From NCBI RefSeq assembly GCF_010731115.1, contig NZ_AP022616.1, positions 3,348,001 to 3,412,000 of the forward strand: DNA of 64,000 nucleotides, written 5' to 3'. Below the pieces are notes generated by a model. That model did not search any database. It was given only the letters and a program-made list of their open reading frames with translations, and was not told the origin of the DNA. Origin of the DNA: Mycolicibacterium phocaicum (GTDB lineage: Bacteria > Actinomycetota > Actinomycetes > Mycobacteriales > Mycobacteriaceae). Positions 7,626 to 16,327 of the stretch are shown here, piece by piece. The position numbers were made by a program, and so were the translations under genes. How positions within the stretch are numbered: position 1 is the stretch's first letter; each line of letters starts with the position of its first letter.

Positions 7626-8489
7626 GTGGCGAAACGCAGCGACCAGGCCGGCGCCGAGTCGAAGGCCGCCCCCCTGCGCGATATCGCCGCGCCGCCGCCG
7701 CTGCCCACCGTCGACGGCGGCTGGAAGACCGTATTGGCCGATCCCCCTTGGCGTTTCACCAACCGGACCGGCAAGGTCGCGCCCGAGCACCGGCGCCTGG
7801 ACCGCTACTCCACACTCGATCTCGACGCCATCTGCGACATCCCGGTGTCCACCGTCGCGGCGCGCGACTCACATCTGTACCTGTGGGTGCCCAACGCGCT
7901 CCTGCCCGAGGGGCTGCGCGTCATGGAGGCGTGGGGGTACCGCTACGTCTCCAACGTCATCTGGGCCAAGCGGCGCAAGGACGGCGGGCCCGACGGCCGC
8001 GGTGTCGGCTTCTACTTCCGCAACGTCACCGAGATCATCCTGTTCGGAGTGCGCGGCAGTATGCGCACGCTGCCGCACGCGCGCAGCCAGGTCAACATGA
8101 TCGAGACCCGCAAGCGCGAGCATTCCCGCAAGCCCGACGAGCAGTACGGGTTCATCGAGGCCTGCTCGCCCGGACCGTACCTGGAACTGTTCGCGCGCCA
8201 TCCGCAGCCGGGTTGGACCGCGTGGGGCGACGAGTCGGCCGCCGACGTCACGCCGCGCGGCCAGGTCCACAAGGGCTATGCCGGCGGGGCGATCGACGTG
8301 CCGCCCGTGACCAAGCACGTCCGGCTCGACCCGACGACGGCCGAACGCATCGGCAAGGAACTGCGCATCCGGTACGAGAACGGCGAGAGCATCCGCCAGC
8401 TCGCCGAGGAGACCGGCTACGGCATCACCCGGGTGCGTGGGCTGTTGGAGCGGGCCGGCACGACATTCCGCGGCCGCGGACCGCAATAA
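7626..8489 (+). CDS. MT-A70 family adenine-N6 DNA methyltransferase with C-terminal helix-turn-helix
   Basis: The 287-residue protein has the MT-A70 catalytic motif DPPW at residues 39-42 and the family pattern LYLWVPNALLPEGLRVM, followed by YVSNVIWAK. It should transfer methyl groups from S-adenosylmethionine to adenine. The last 50 residues (ELRIRYENGESIRQLAEE, then GYGITRVRGLL) form a helix-turn-helix of a type found as stand-alone mycobacterial regulators. The enzyme may therefore bind DNA as a regulator as well as modify it. It follows the BglII-family nuclease and presumably protects its sites. BglII's own partner is an N4-cytosine enzyme, so an N6-adenine partner would be a switch of chemistry. 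GTG at 7626 has a good Shine-Dalgarno (AGGAG). Confidence 0.82.
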   Translation: MAKRSDQAGAESKAAPLRDIAAPPPLPTVDGGWKTVLADPPWRFTNRTGKVAPEHRRLDRYSTLDLDAICDIPVSTVAARDSHLYLWVPNALLPEGLRVMEAWGYRYVSNVIWAKRRKDGGPDGRGVGFYFRNVTEIILFGVRGSMRTLPHARSQVNMIETRKREHSRKPDEQYGFIEACSPGPYLELFARHPQPGWTAWGDESAADVTPRGQVHKGYAGGAIDVPPVTKHVRLDPTTAERIGKELRIRYENGESIRQLAEETGYGITRVRGLLERAGTTFRGRGPQ

Positions 8490-8503
8490 CGGGCCCCAAT
8501 GAG

Positions 8504-8531
8504 AATGGGCCCCGCCGAAGCGGGGCCCATT
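8504..8531. terminator. Bidirectional hairpin between convergent genes
   Basis: AATGGGCCCCGC pairs perfectly with GCGGGGCCCATT around a CGAA tetraloop, a 12-bp stem between the convergent methyltransferase and GH16 genes. There is no long T tract on either side. Confidence 0.75.
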
Positions 8532-8547
8532 GACAGTTGTCGGAGGT

Positions 8548-9396
8548 TTACCAGACTCGCACGTAGTCGACGAGCATCTCGGCCGGGTAGCTGCCACCCT
8601 TGGGGTCGCCGCCACCGGAACCGGACACCGCCAGGTTCAGGACCGGGAACACCGAGTAGCCGGGCAGGTTGAACGGCCAGTCGTCCAGCGAGTTGGCAGG
8701 CACGTAGAAGTAGGGCTGCATGCCCTCGGTGTAGTCCTGCCAGAACGACATACCGGCGTCGTTCCAGGTGACGCGCCAGGTGTGCCAGCCACCGTCGATC
8801 GGGTGCGGGTGCGTGTCGAACGACGTGCCGTCCGACCGGGCGTGCACCGTGGTGCCCGACGGCCATTCACCGTTGCCGTACCACTCGGCCAGGTCGATCT
8901 CGCCGCCGACGACGGGGTGGTCGTTGGACAGCCACCAGGCCGGCCAGCAACCGTTGGTCAGGCAGTTGAACTTGATCCGGGCTTCCCAGGTGGTGTTGAT
9001 GCCACCCCAGAAGGTGCCGAAGACCTTGCCACTGGTGTATTTCCCGTTGCCGTCGCGCGTGGCGCGGATGACGAGGTTGCCCTTGCCGTCCAGAAAGACG
9101 TGTTCCCGGTCGTCGCGGTACTGGCCCATGTTCTCCGGGCGGTCCCAGAACACCGGGTTCTTGATGGTCTCGCGCTGCGGGGAGATGTTCCACTTGGCCG
9201 GGTCGGGCCGCGAACCGGCAGGGCCGTCGAACTCGTCGTGGAAGATGTAGGACTGTGTTTGCGCAGCCGGCTGGGGAGCCAGCGGCGGAGTGGGCGAGCT
9301 GCCCGGTTGGGAATCCGCGAGAGCGGCGGGGGACGGCATCGCGGCGGCGGCCAGCAGGCCCAGCCCCGACGCGCGCATCATGTTTCGACGATCCAT
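8548..9396 (-). CDS. Secreted glycoside hydrolase family 16 (beta-glucanase-like)
   Basis: This 282-residue exported glycosidase carries the GH16 signature GGEIDLAEW. Nucleophile E166, D168 and acid/base E171 are all present. The N terminus (MDRRNMMRASGLGLLAAAAM) has twin arginines followed by a hydrophobic run, so export by Tat is possible. A short Pro/Gln/Ser-rich linker precedes the catalytic jelly-roll (FHDEFDG to MLVDYVRVW). GH16 enzymes cut beta-1,3 or beta-1,3-1,4 glucans or related galactans; the substrate here cannot be read from sequence. The ATG at 9396 was chosen because it places the signal sequence at the N terminus; the open frame extends 30 codons further upstream without a signal. 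Confidence 0.9.
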   Translation of the reverse strand: MDRRNMMRASGLGLLAAAAMPSPAALADSQPGSSPTPPLAPQPAAQTQSYIFHDEFDGPAGSRPDPAKWNISPQRETIKNPVFWDRPENMGQYRDDREHVFLDGKGNLVIRATRDGNGKYTSGKVFGTFWGGINTTWEARIKFNCLTNGCWPAWWLSNDHPVVGGEIDLAEWYGNGEWPSGTTVHARSDGTSFDTHPHPIDGGWHTWRVTWNDAGMSFWQDYTEGMQPYFYVPANSLDDWPFNLPGYSVFPVLNLAVSGSGGGDPKGGSYPAEMLVDYVRVW

Positions 9397-9667
9397 TTCC
9401 GGCACAGTGCCATATACAAGCCGCTCAGACAGACTTGGCGCAACTTGCGACACGCTTGAAATCACCTGCAAGAGCGGCATTCTCATCGTCGGCGGGCAAC
9501 CACGAATCAGCGGTCAGCAAAACCCGATGTCAGCCAGATATCGGCGCCAGCCAGCGAATCCCGACCAAAAAGCCAAGATCAGCAATACCGAATACCCAGA
9601 CCTGCGGACAGCCGGGTATTCGACACCGCCGAAAAACCGAAACCGCCCAGTAACAACCGGTTCCGGC

Positions 9668-10138
9668 TCAGCGTCCGGAGTTCTGGCCCTCCCAGACCTG
9701 GCCCGCATCGGCAGCCTCAGCCGCCTCAGCTGCGGCGGACGCCGACGCGGAAGCCGCTGCGGCCGAGGCCGATGCCGACGTGTAGGCCTGCGAGCCCGCC
9801 GGGCTGCCCAGCGAGTTGCCAGGGCTGCCGGGGGTCGCGAACGCGGCCTCACAGTTCAGCGACAGCAAAACCTGGCTGCTGCTCGAACCGCCACTGTTGG
9901 CCGGCGCCGAGACCGTGCGGGCGACCTGGTTGGTCACCACGCAGTTCGGCCACTGGAGCTGGTCGCCCACAGTCGTCGACACCAACGGCTTGAAACCGGC
10001 GTTGGCCAGTGCCGATCGCGCGTCACTGAACTTCTGGCCGACCACATTGGGTGCGCTACCAGCGGAAGCCACACCACTGCAGATCAAAGCCACAGCACCC
10101 AGCGAAGTTGCCGCAGCAACACCCCATGCAGTCTTCAT
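9668..10138 (-). CDS. Small secreted PASTA-like protein with Ala/Ser/Glu-rich tail
   Basis: The 156-residue product starts with a signal peptide (MKTAWGVAAATSLGAVALIC, cleavage near ASA-GSA). A single PASTA-like segment follows, APNVVGQKFSDARSALANAG, with two Cys in the rest of the fold (PNCVV, LNCEA). The C-terminal 50 residues are low-complexity Ala/Ser/Glu. PASTA modules in Ser/Thr kinases and penicillin-binding proteins bind muropeptides or beta-lactams, so a cell-wall role is plausible but not shown. The gene lies six bases downstream of another small secreted protein gene and the two probably form one operon. Confidence 0.7.
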   Translation of the reverse strand: MKTAWGVAAATSLGAVALICSGVASAGSAPNVVGQKFSDARSALANAGFKPLVSTTVGDQLQWPNCVVTNQVARTVSAPANSGGSSSSQVLLSLNCEAAFATPGSPGNSLGSPAGSQAYTSASASAAAASASASAAAEAAEAADAGQVWEGQNSGR

Positions 10139-10144
10139 GGGGCC

Positions 10145-10393
10145 CTATCCTGCCTTAACTCCCGGCGCTGCGCTCATCGTTGACGCCGTTGATGCCGCCG
10201 GAGACCAGGTCTGCGTGGCGCCGTTGTTGAAATCGGGCACCTGAGGGCTGTTGAAAACGGTGTTGGTCGGGGCGTGGTCCGAGCCGGCGACGGCGCCGCC
10301 ATCGGTCACTCCAGCGGAGATCGCCCCCAGAATGCCCAGCGCAACGATGGCCGCAGCGGCCGCCAACCCGACGCGTGTTCTTGTCGAATTCAT
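10145..10393 (-). CDS. Small secreted protein of unknown function
   Basis: This 82-residue product (MNSTRTRVGLAAAAAIVALG) has a signal peptide or single membrane anchor followed by about 55 polar residues rich in Ala, Ser, Thr and Asn. No known domain is recognised. The ATG at 10393 was chosen over an in-frame ATG six codons upstream because basic residues then directly precede the hydrophobic stretch. The stop codon lies six bases before the PASTA-like gene, so the two are likely co-transcribed and may act together at the envelope. Confidence 0.6.
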   Translation of the reverse strand: MNSTRTRVGLAAAAAIVALGILGAISAGVTDGGAVAGSDHAPTNTVFNSPQVPDFNNGATQTWSPAASTASTMSAAPGVKAG

Positions 10394-10518
10394 AGAACAA
10401 GATTGCCGCATCTGTGGTATGCGATCAAGTTAATTTCCAGTTCACAATGATGCTGTGACGCCCACGTCAATAGACATTTTTGGGTTTAAATCAGCCAGTT
10501 CGTATGCAATTCCGCTTA

Positions 10519-12459
10519 TCAATAGGGGTATTGCTGCGGATATTGCTGTGGATACTGCCCGTACGGGTACTGCTGCTGTCCGGGGTAGTACGGATTGGCC
10601 GGCGGCTGGGATTCCACCGGTTGATCCGGGCCCTTCGGCACCTGAATCGGAATCGGCACCGGGACGAACGGCAGCCGGATGTAGCTCGTCGTCATGGTCG
10701 GCGTCGTGGACGTCGGCGTCTCCGTCGTAGGTGGTGGCGGAGGCGGCGGTGGCGGCTCGGTCGTGGTGGCGGTGGTGGTCGCCGGCGGCGGAGTCGTCGT
10801 CTGGGCGTGCGTCGTGGTGGTGTGCGTCGGCGCCGGTGTGTGGGTGACCGGCGGTTGGTACGTCGGGCTCGGCTGCGGGGGCGGCGGCGCGGGCACCTCG
10901 TTGGTGACGGTGACGGTGCTGGGTGGCGGCGGTGGTTCGGCCGGCGACGGCGGTGGTGGCGTCGGTGATTCGCTCGTCGCCGGCGGCGGCGGTGTGGTCG
11001 ACGGCGCCGCGGGTTTGCGGTCGCCGGTCAGCGCGATGGTCACGCCGCCCACGGCCGCGATGACGGCGAAGATCGCGACGCCGAACACCACCAGCGGGAG
11101 TCGCTGCCAGGCCTTGGAGGGCTCGGGGGCCACCGCTGCGGCCGGAGGCACATACTGCGCGATGGCGCGGGTGGTCGTGGTGTCACCGAAGACGTCCTCG
11201 CCGGTGTAGGGCAGCAGATCGCCGCCCCCGTCGGAGTCCTCGGACCAGGCCAGTGACGGGCCGGTGGCCTTCACCACGCGGGCGGCGGCGGTGTCGGTGA
11301 GCACGTCGAGGTCGGAGACCGGGGCGGGTTCGGTGGCCGACCCGCCGTCGACCGCAGCGGTCGGCGCGGTCCCGGTCAGCAGCACGGCGGGAGCCATGCC
11401 GGTCTTGGCTGCCGAGTCGGCGCCGTACACCGCGAACAGCGCCGCGCCCACGGCGGCATCCAGCGCCGGCTGCGGGGTCGTCACCAGCACGCCCGCCGCG
11501 CCACGCGCCTCGAGGTGTTCGGCCAGCCGCGCGCTGATCATCGGGATGCGGGCGCCGCCACCGACCGCGACGACCGAGCTGACGGACCGCCACGCAATGT
11601 CGTTGCGCTGCAACAGCTCGTCGAGCTCTGCCAGTACGCCGGTCAGCGGTTCGTCGAGAAGATCGGACAACTCGGCGCGGGTGACCTCGACGTCACCCTG
11701 GTGACCCGGAATATCCACCGGCACCGTCGCTGTTTCGGACTCTGACAGTTGTTCCTTTGCCGCAGAGCAGAATTCACGGAGTTTCTCCAGCGAACTCACA
11801 GCGGCAGTGCCCGCGGTGTCCACTCCGCCGGCGCCACCGACCCGGTCGAGCACGTGCGACAGCAGGGCCTGATCGACGGCCTCGCCGGAGAACTCGGCGT
11901 ACCGCACGGTCTCGATGGGCTCGAACGACGCGTCCGCCGCGGCGATCGTGATACTGGTGCCGCCACCACCGAAATCGAGCAGCGCGGCAGTACCGGTGGC
12001 AGGCAGACCCGGATTGGCGTGCAGTGCGGTCAGGGCCGCCACCGCATCGGACACCAGCCGCGCCGGGACCCCGTTGGGCGCCAGACTGGGGTTTGATCGC
12101 ATCACGGTCCGCATGGCGCGCAGCGTCGCGGTATCCCAATGCGCCGGAACGGAAATCGCCAGCTGCCCGGTCGGCGGCTCACCGCCGGCCGCCTCGATCA
12201 GGGCGTCCAGCGCCTCGGCCACCAACTGATCGGCGTGATATGCGGTGCCGTCGGGCGCCACCATCGGCACCGGGTCACCGACCCGTTCGACGAAACCGCG
12301 CAGCGTCACACCGTCGTCGACGACATCCGCGGACAACCCGATCTCGGGCGCGCGGTCACGGAACAGGCGCAACACCGCCCGCCGCACCATGGGTGGTTCA
12401 CCGACACGCGCTGCGACCAGGTTGGTCGTCCCGATCGACAACCCCAGCTGGTGGCTCAT
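10519..12459 (-). CDS. Hsp70-like ATPase domain protein with membrane anchor and proline-rich exterior
   Basis: The 646-residue protein starts with an actin-fold nucleotide-binding domain of Hsp70 type: GLSIGTTNLVA phosphate-1 motif, LLDFGGGGTSITIA phosphate-2 motif near residue 165, and VVAVGGGARIPMIS adenosine motif near 320. The peptide-binding domain of DnaK is absent. After an acidic linker one transmembrane helix (about 445-467, LPLVVFGVAIFAVIAAVGG) leads to about 170 residues dominated by Pro, Thr and Ser, ending in Tyr/Gln/Pro repeats. An ATPase facing the cytoplasm with an extended outside tail is the likely topology. Mycobacteria carry several such proteins near envelope genes; their function is not established. 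TAACGCG/CGCGTTA (12473-12490) just upstream could be an operator. Confidence 0.75.
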   Translation of the reverse strand: MSHQLGLSIGTTNLVAARVGEPPMVRRAVLRLFRDRAPEIGLSADVVDDGVTLRGFVERVGDPVPMVAPDGTAYHADQLVAEALDALIEAAGGEPPTGQLAISVPAHWDTATLRAMRTVMRSNPSLAPNGVPARLVSDAVAALTALHANPGLPATGTAALLDFGGGGTSITIAAADASFEPIETVRYAEFSGEAVDQALLSHVLDRVGGAGGVDTAGTAAVSSLEKLREFCSAAKEQLSESETATVPVDIPGHQGDVEVTRAELSDLLDEPLTGVLAELDELLQRNDIAWRSVSSVVAVGGGARIPMISARLAEHLEARGAAGVLVTTPQPALDAAVGAALFAVYGADSAAKTGMAPAVLLTGTAPTAAVDGGSATEPAPVSDLDVLTDTAAARVVKATGPSLAWSEDSDGGGDLLPYTGEDVFGDTTTTRAIAQYVPPAAAVAPEPSKAWQRLPLVVFGVAIFAVIAAVGGVTIALTGDRKPAAPSTTPPPPATSESPTPPPPSPAEPPPPPSTVTVTNEVPAPPPPQPSPTYQPPVTHTPAPTHTTTTHAQTTTPPPATTTATTTEPPPPPPPPPTTETPTSTTPTMTTSYIRLPFVPVPIPIQVPKGPDQPVESQPPANPYYPGQQQYPYGQYPQQYPQQYPY

Positions 12460-12623
12460 AACCCAACCACCCTAACGCGCGAACGCGTTACCGCAGCTCG
12501 GGACACGTACGAACTGCGTTCTCGCAGATACCTTTTCGTCCGCTGTGTCCGCGCTGTGGAAGAAAACGGGCCGGCGTTCAGTCCGGCTCCGCGGTTAAAC
12601 CCGTTGCTGCCCTTCATATCTGA

Positions 12624-13274
12624 TTACTTGGCAACGGCGATCAGCGCTCCCGGTTGCAGCCATCGCATGATTTTCACCAGGGTGCCCTCGTCGATGGCCA
12701 CGCACCCGGCCGTCGGGCCGTCACCGATGTGGACGAAGAAGGCGCCGCCGTTACCGGGCGTCCGTTGCGGGTTGACGCCCATCACGACGGCGTACTTGTA
12801 GGCCGTGATGTCGAGATTCTCGGTGCCACTTGCGGGATCGGTGTCGAAGCGGCACTGCGCCTTCTTGCACACCTGCATGGTGTTGTAGGTGGGGCTCTTC
12901 ATGTCGCCGTCCCACCAGTGATCGGGTGTGGTCTGGACGTATTGCAGACCCGTCCCGGGATTGGCGGCGGTGCCGAACGCGAACGGCAGTGTGAAGATGC
13001 CCATCGGGGTCTGCAGGTTGCCGTCGTGACTCTGCGGGACCATGCCCCTCGAGCCGACATGTGCCGGGATACCGACAGCGACGGCGTCCCACCCCGCGGG
13101 CCCACGCTGGTACACGTCCATCTTGGCCGACGAACCACCAACGCCCACAACCGAAATCACCTGCGTGGCCGATCCAACCGAGTTGGCGAACCAGGGCGTG
13201 ACCACCGCATTGCCGACGGGCGCCAGTGCCACCGCCAGCGCGGCAGCACACAGCAAAGCGAACAGTCGGCGCAC
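12624..13274 (-). CDS. Secreted L,D-transpeptidase (YkuD)-family protein
   Basis: This 216-residue exported protein has an N-terminal signal sequence (RRLFALLCAAALAVALAP) and a YkuD-like domain ending in the active-site signature FFVHIGDGPTAGCVAI, with H182 and nucleophile C191. The family forms 3-3 crosslinks in peptidoglycan or attaches proteins; this short version lacks the Ig-like domains of the main mycobacterial Ldt enzymes. No ATG exists in frame near the signal sequence. The GTG at 13274 was chosen because it starts the signal; the open frame upstream overlaps the PAP2 gene. The Shine-Dalgarno is weak. Confidence 0.8.
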   Translation of the reverse strand: MRRLFALLCAAALAVALAPVGNAVVTPWFANSVGSATQVISVVGVGGSSAKMDVYQRGPAGWDAVAVGIPAHVGSRGMVPQSHDGNLQTPMGIFTLPFAFGTAANPGTGLQYVQTTPDHWWDGDMKSPTYNTMQVCKKAQCRFDTDPASGTENLDITAYKYAVVMGVNPQRTPGNGGAFFVHIGDGPTAGCVAIDEGTLVKIMRWLQPGALIAVAK

Positions 13275-13321
13275 CCGTCCATGGTCGAGAACCGCCCTCT
13301 GGAAGGTCAAGCCAGGGCGGG

Positions 13322-13969
13322 TCAAGGTTTGGGCACGATAACGCTTCGGCTTCGAGACCCGCTGTGACTCAGTAGTGGTAGGCACACCAGGAACCACAGG
13401 CTGCCCAGCAACCAACCCGCGAGCACATCGGTCGGGTTGTGCACGTTGAGCACCACACGGCTCACGCCGACGAACACCACGATCACCGCGCAGAGCACCT
13501 CGATCAGCCGGGCGCGCGCCACCTGAGCCATCCGGAACACCGCACACAAACCGAGTGCACCGGCCATCGTGCCGAGTGCATGCCCCGACGGGAACGACCA
13601 TGACGGTTCGTGCGCCAGCGCGGTCAATGGCCGCGCCCGTTGGGCGATGTCCTTGGCGACCTCGGTGACCAGGCCCGACGACACGACCCCGACCAAGAGG
13701 AAGAGCGCGGTGCGCCGCTGCCGCCGGGCGAGCGCGACGAAGGCGACCACCACGGCGGTGATCTGAAAGGTCCACGGGCCGAAAACGAACGACAGCCAGC
13801 GCCAGCCCACGACCCAGCCGGGGTGTGCGACGCCGTACCGGTGGGCGGGCGCGAGCAGCGACGTATCGAGCGTCGTCACCCAGGACCACTGTGCGACCCA
13901 GCCCACCCACAGCAGGGCGTAACCGATCGCGGCCGCGGCTCCCAACAGCCAGCGGTTGCGGTTCGTCAC
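13322..13969 (-). CDS. PAP2-family membrane phosphatase
   Basis: The 215-residue integral membrane protein has about six hydrophobic helices and the three phosphatidic-acid phosphatase motifs: KDIAQRARP, PSGH (in WSFPSGHALG) and SRVVLNVHNPTDV. Relatives remove phosphate from lipid carriers such as decaprenyl diphosphate or from phosphatidate, with the active site facing outwards. It lies 47 bases upstream of the transpeptidase-like gene on the same strand, so the two may be co-expressed in envelope synthesis. The exact substrate is unknown. Confidence 0.85.
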   Translation of the reverse strand: MTNRNRWLLGAAAAIGYALLWVGWVAQWSWVTTLDTSLLAPAHRYGVAHPGWVVGWRWLSFVFGPWTFQITAVVVAFVALARRQRRTALFLLVGVVSSGLVTEVAKDIAQRARPLTALAHEPSWSFPSGHALGTMAGALGLCAVFRMAQVARARLIEVLCAVIVVFVGVSRVVLNVHNPTDVLAGWLLGSLWFLVCLPLLSHSGSRSRSVIVPKP

Positions 13970-14068
13970 CGGTCTCCTTTCGGGGTACGCTCGCGCGCCA
14001 GAAATTCGCTACCGCCCGGAACATAACTGTCACGGGCACGAAACAAACTGACCATAGCTTCGCTAACC

Positions 14069-15730
14069 ATGACCCAAGACCTCAGCCAGGAGCCGCTGTC
14101 GCCTGCAGTGGCACCGGATGATCAGGACCGGTTGACCGCGACGCGAGAAACCCTGGAGGACTACACCCTCCGCTTCGCGCCACGCAGTTACCGGAAATGG
14201 TCGACGCGCGTGGTCGGTATCTCGGCATTGGGCGGCATCGCCTACCTGGCCGATTTCGCGATCGGCGCGAACATCGGCATCTCGTACGGCACCACCAACG
14301 CGCTGGCGGGCATCGCGATCTTCGCGGTCGTCATCCTGCTGACCGGGTTTCCGGTGGCGTACTACTCGGCCCGGTACAACATCGACCTCGACCTGGTGAC
14401 CCGCGGCAGCGGCTTCGGTTACTACGGCTCGGTGGTCACGAACGTCATCTTCGCGACGTTCACGTTCATCTTCTTCGCACTGGAGGGGTCGATCATGGCC
14501 CAGGGCCTCAAATTGGGCCTGGGCCTGCCGCTATGGCTCGGCTACGCGGTGTCGACGCTCATCATCTTCCCGCTGGTCATCTACGGCATGAAGGTGCTCT
14601 CGACGCTGCAGGTCTGGACGACGCCGCTGTGGCTGATCCTGATGGTCGCGCCGTTCGTCTATCTGCTGATCAGCCATCCCGAATCAGTCGGCCAGTTCTT
14701 CGCCTACCAGGGCAAAGACCACATCCAGGGCTTCGACATGGGCTCGACTCTGCTGGCCGCCGGCGTGTGTCTGTCACTGATCGCGCAGATCGCCGAGCAG
14801 AACGACTACCTGCGGTTCATGCCGCCGAAGACGCCGGAGAACAAGCGCTCCTGGTGGACCTGGATGTTCCTGGCCGGCCCGGGCTGGGTGTTCTTCGGCG
14901 CGATCAAGCAGGTCGTCGGCCTGTTCCTCGCCGTCTACCTGATCGCCAATGTCGCCGACAGCGCGGGCATCGCCAACCAGCCGGTGCACCAGTTCCTGTC
15001 GATCTACGAGAACTTCCTGCCGGGCTGGCTCGCGATGACCTTGGCCGTGGTGCTCGTGGTGATCAGCCAGATCAAGATCAACGTCACCAACGCCTATTCG
15101 GGCTCGCTGGCCTGGACCAACTCCTACACCCGCGTCACCAACCACTACCCCGGCCGCCTGGTGTTCCTCGGCGTGAACCTACTGATCGCGCTGATCCTGA
15201 TGGAAGCCAACATGTTCGACTTCCTCAGCACCATCCTGGGTTTCTACGCCAACTGCGGCATGGCCTGGGTTGTGGTGGTGGCGAGCGACATCGTCTTCAA
15301 CAAGTACCTGCTGAAGCTGTCGCCCAAGGAGCCCGAGTTCCGTCGCGGCATGCTGTACGCCTTCAATCCGGTGGGCTTCGGCTCCATGCTGATCGCGGCG
15401 GGCCTGTCGGTGATCGCGTTCTTCGGTGGGCTCGGCTCGGCGCTCACGCCCTACTCGCCGCTGGTGGCGATCGGGCTCGGCGTGGTGCTGCCGCCCATCA
15501 TCGCCATCGCGACCAAGGGCAAGTACTACCTGCGCCGCACCGACGACGGCATCGACCTGCCGATGTACGACGAGTACGGCAACCCGTCCGACGCGCACCT
15601 GCTGTGCCGGAAGTGCCACCACGAGTACGAGCGGCCGGACATGCTGGCCTCGGCCGAGGGCGGCTACATCTGCTCGCTGTGCCTGGCGACGGACAAGACC
15701 GGCGAGCACGTCCTGCCCGCACAGAACTGA
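14069..15730 (+). CDS. NCS1-type purine/cytosine permease with C-terminal Cys-rich (zinc-ribbon-like) tail
   Basis: This 553-residue protein has 12 predicted transmembrane segments and the look of purine-cytosine permeases (YTLRFAPRSYRKW start, GISYGTTNALAG, QIKINVTNAYSGSLAW). The first 470 residues cover the transporter. The last 60 residues are cytoplasmic and contain CRKC at 513-516, HH at 517-518 and CSLC at 535-538, a four-Cys arrangement able to hold zinc. Ordinary NCS1 permeases lack such a tail, so this may be a regulated transporter or a transporter-sensor. It is transcribed alone and followed by a strong terminator. The ATG at 14069 has no clear Shine-Dalgarno. The substrate is unproven. 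Confidence 0.78.
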   Translation: MTQDLSQEPLSPAVAPDDQDRLTATRETLEDYTLRFAPRSYRKWSTRVVGISALGGIAYLADFAIGANIGISYGTTNALAGIAIFAVVILLTGFPVAYYSARYNIDLDLVTRGSGFGYYGSVVTNVIFATFTFIFFALEGSIMAQGLKLGLGLPLWLGYAVSTLIIFPLVIYGMKVLSTLQVWTTPLWLILMVAPFVYLLISHPESVGQFFAYQGKDHIQGFDMGSTLLAAGVCLSLIAQIAEQNDYLRFMPPKTPENKRSWWTWMFLAGPGWVFFGAIKQVVGLFLAVYLIANVADSAGIANQPVHQFLSIYENFLPGWLAMTLAVVLVVISQIKINVTNAYSGSLAWTNSYTRVTNHYPGRLVFLGVNLLIALILMEANMFDFLSTILGFYANCGMAWVVVVASDIVFNKYLLKLSPKEPEFRRGMLYAFNPVGFGSMLIAAGLSVIAFFGGLGSALTPYSPLVAIGLGVVLPPIIAIATKGKYYLRRTDDGIDLPMYDEYGNPSDAHLLCRKCHHEYERPDMLASAEGGYICSLCLATDKTGEHVLPAQN

Positions 15731-15736
15731 CAGCAG

Positions 15737-15780
15737 ACGGCGCCGGGTGTGACACCACAGTCACACTCGGCGCCGTTTTT
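15737..15780 (+). terminator. Rho-independent terminator after the permease gene
   Basis: ACGGCGCCGGGTGTGAC pairs with GTCACACTCGGCGCCGT (one G-T pair) around a short loop and is followed by TTTTT. Confidence 0.9.
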
Positions 15781-15815
15781 GTGGTGCATCCACACTCGGG
15801 GCCTACGCTGAGGGC

Positions 15816-16301
15816 ATGGCTGTTCTGCTGCGCAAGCTGCTCGGCATCGGCAACCTGCCCGATGACATCCGCGAGCAGCTCCAGGCCGAAGGGCTGCTGC
15901 ACGTGGCCGAGTTCGTCCCGGTGACGTTCCGGTTCTCCGGCCACGTACCCGGCAAGGTCGCCAAAGGCACCCTCCGCAGCCTCGTCGGCGCCCTGGTGAT
16001 CACCGAAAAGCGGCTCATCGGGACGCTGTCGTCGGTGCCGAAGAAGGGCGCCAAGACCGTCAACCACATGTGGGACGAGCCCGACGGCACCATGGTGCGC
16101 GCCGAGCTGGACGAGTCCGGTCTGCTGCTGGACGCCCCCGACCTCTCCGCCGTCGACCCGAGCTTCGAGGGCTCGATGTCGCTGCGCTACAAGACGCCGC
16201 TGCCCGCCGACCTGCTGGCCGCGCTGCCGGCCCGGGCCTTCACCTTCGACGTCCCCAACAAATACGTGTATCTGGCCTGTGGGATGCCCCCCACCACCTG
16301 A
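15816..16301 (+). CDS. Conserved protein of unknown function
   Basis: The 161-residue soluble protein (MAVLLRKLLGIGNLPDDIRE) has no recognised motif, signal or membrane segment. The sequence ALVITEKRLIGTL suggests a small PH-like beta barrel of the sort that displays a 'test-case' strand, but this is only a visual similarity. Codon use and GC fit the neighbours. It stands 26 bases upstream of the NUDIX gene and could be co-transcribed, although TAGCGT upstream of the NUDIX start suggests that gene has its own promoter. Confidence 0.6.
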   Translation: MAVLLRKLLGIGNLPDDIREQLQAEGLLHVAEFVPVTFRFSGHVPGKVAKGTLRSLVGALVITEKRLIGTLSSVPKKGAKTVNHMWDEPDGTMVRAELDESGLLLDAPDLSAVDPSFEGSMSLRYKTPLPADLLAALPARAFTFDVPNKYVYLACGMPPTT

Positions 16302-16327
16302 CTCCGCCGGGGCGTAGCGTCGGCCCG

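Noticed and set aside
10694..11209. Plus-strand Gly/Val-rich frame that looks like a repeat protein
   Set aside because: It is the complement of the proline/threonine-rich tail of the Hsp70-like protein.
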